Assembly: GCA_031269245.1 (NCBI GenBank) | Contig: JAISZL010000034.1 | Location: 1-32,648 of the forward strand | Reading direction: 5' to 3' | Source of the DNA: Synergistaceae bacterium | Lineage (GTDB): Bacteria; Synergistota; Synergistia; Synergistales; Synergistaceae | Length of the DNA stretch: 32,648 nt | Part shown: positions 32,560-32,648 of the stretch, piece by piece | How positions within the stretch are numbered: position 1 is the first letter of the stretch | How the letters are laid out: each line of letters starts with the position of its first letter | Made by a program: the position numbers and the translations under genes | Notes under the pieces: generated by a model | The model's input: only the letters and a program-made list of their open reading frames with translations | Told to the model about the DNA's origin: nothing | Databases searched by the model: none

Positions 32560-32648
32560 ATAATAATATGGCTATCCAACTAGCTCATGATATGTAATTT
32601 TGCCGGAAACCGCACACGCTATAACAAGCCGAGAGAAAACCCCGCCCG

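Overview
The window is a high-GC stretch of bacterial chromosome, with no rRNA or tRNA gene seen. It holds about 22 intact genes, which fall into tight operons. The gene mix fits a strict anaerobe: an FAD-less molybdenum hydroxylase, a ferredoxin/Crp pair, a hydrogenase-type DRTGG/PHP pair, a divergent butyrate kinase and repeated Rpn nuclease genes. Together with the codon usage it suggests the Synergistota. That placement is an inference from gene content, not from a marker tree.

Layout, left to right. (1) 21-2915: a monocistronic minus-strand molybdopterin aldehyde/xanthine oxidoreductase with its own terminator. (2) 3397-4050: a decayed Rpn gene and a perfect 19-bp inverted repeat. (3) 4250-9170: a plus-strand operon with a phosphomannose-isomerase-like cupin, a small membrane PH-like protein, an MscS channel, a two-repeat DUF1538 membrane protein and a tandem PII-like protein, closed by a bidirectional terminator shared with rpsD. 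(4) 9840-10970: a gene graveyard with a SNF2-type helicase scrap, a second Rpn gene broken by one amber codon, and a transposase N-terminus. (5) 11105-13515: a MurR/RpiR regulator, then a two-cluster ferredoxin protein divergent from a Crp/Fnr regulator, with a 14-bp palindrome between them. (6) 13514-19598: hisS-aspS on the minus strand divergent from pnp-dut. (7) 19603-23244: a class II aldolase, a divergent butyrate kinase and a class IV aminotransferase. (8) 23350-28403: a YjfB-like motility protein with a flagellar-sigma-like promoter, then a minus-strand operon DRTGG-PHP-radA-nfeD-slipin. (9) 28478-32648: a visibly more AT-rich accessory segment. It carries an XPB-family helicase and a partner protein, flanked by an IS256-family scrap and a Schlafen/AlbA_2-type pseudogene.

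Functional links. The housekeeping blocks (rpsD, hisS-aspS, pnp-dut, radA) are conventional. The most interesting systems are three. The first is the DUF1538/PII-like pair embedded with a mechanosensitive channel, which looks like a ligand- or nucleotide-gated membrane system. The second is the XPB helicase cassette, whose two proteins share a homologous domain and which lies in recently acquired DNA. The third is the butyrate-kinase homologue with altered phosphate-binding motifs. Several strong RNA/DNA secondary structures (at 3993-4050, 19179-19208, 19603-19708 and 22262-22329) are not explained by ordinary annotation.
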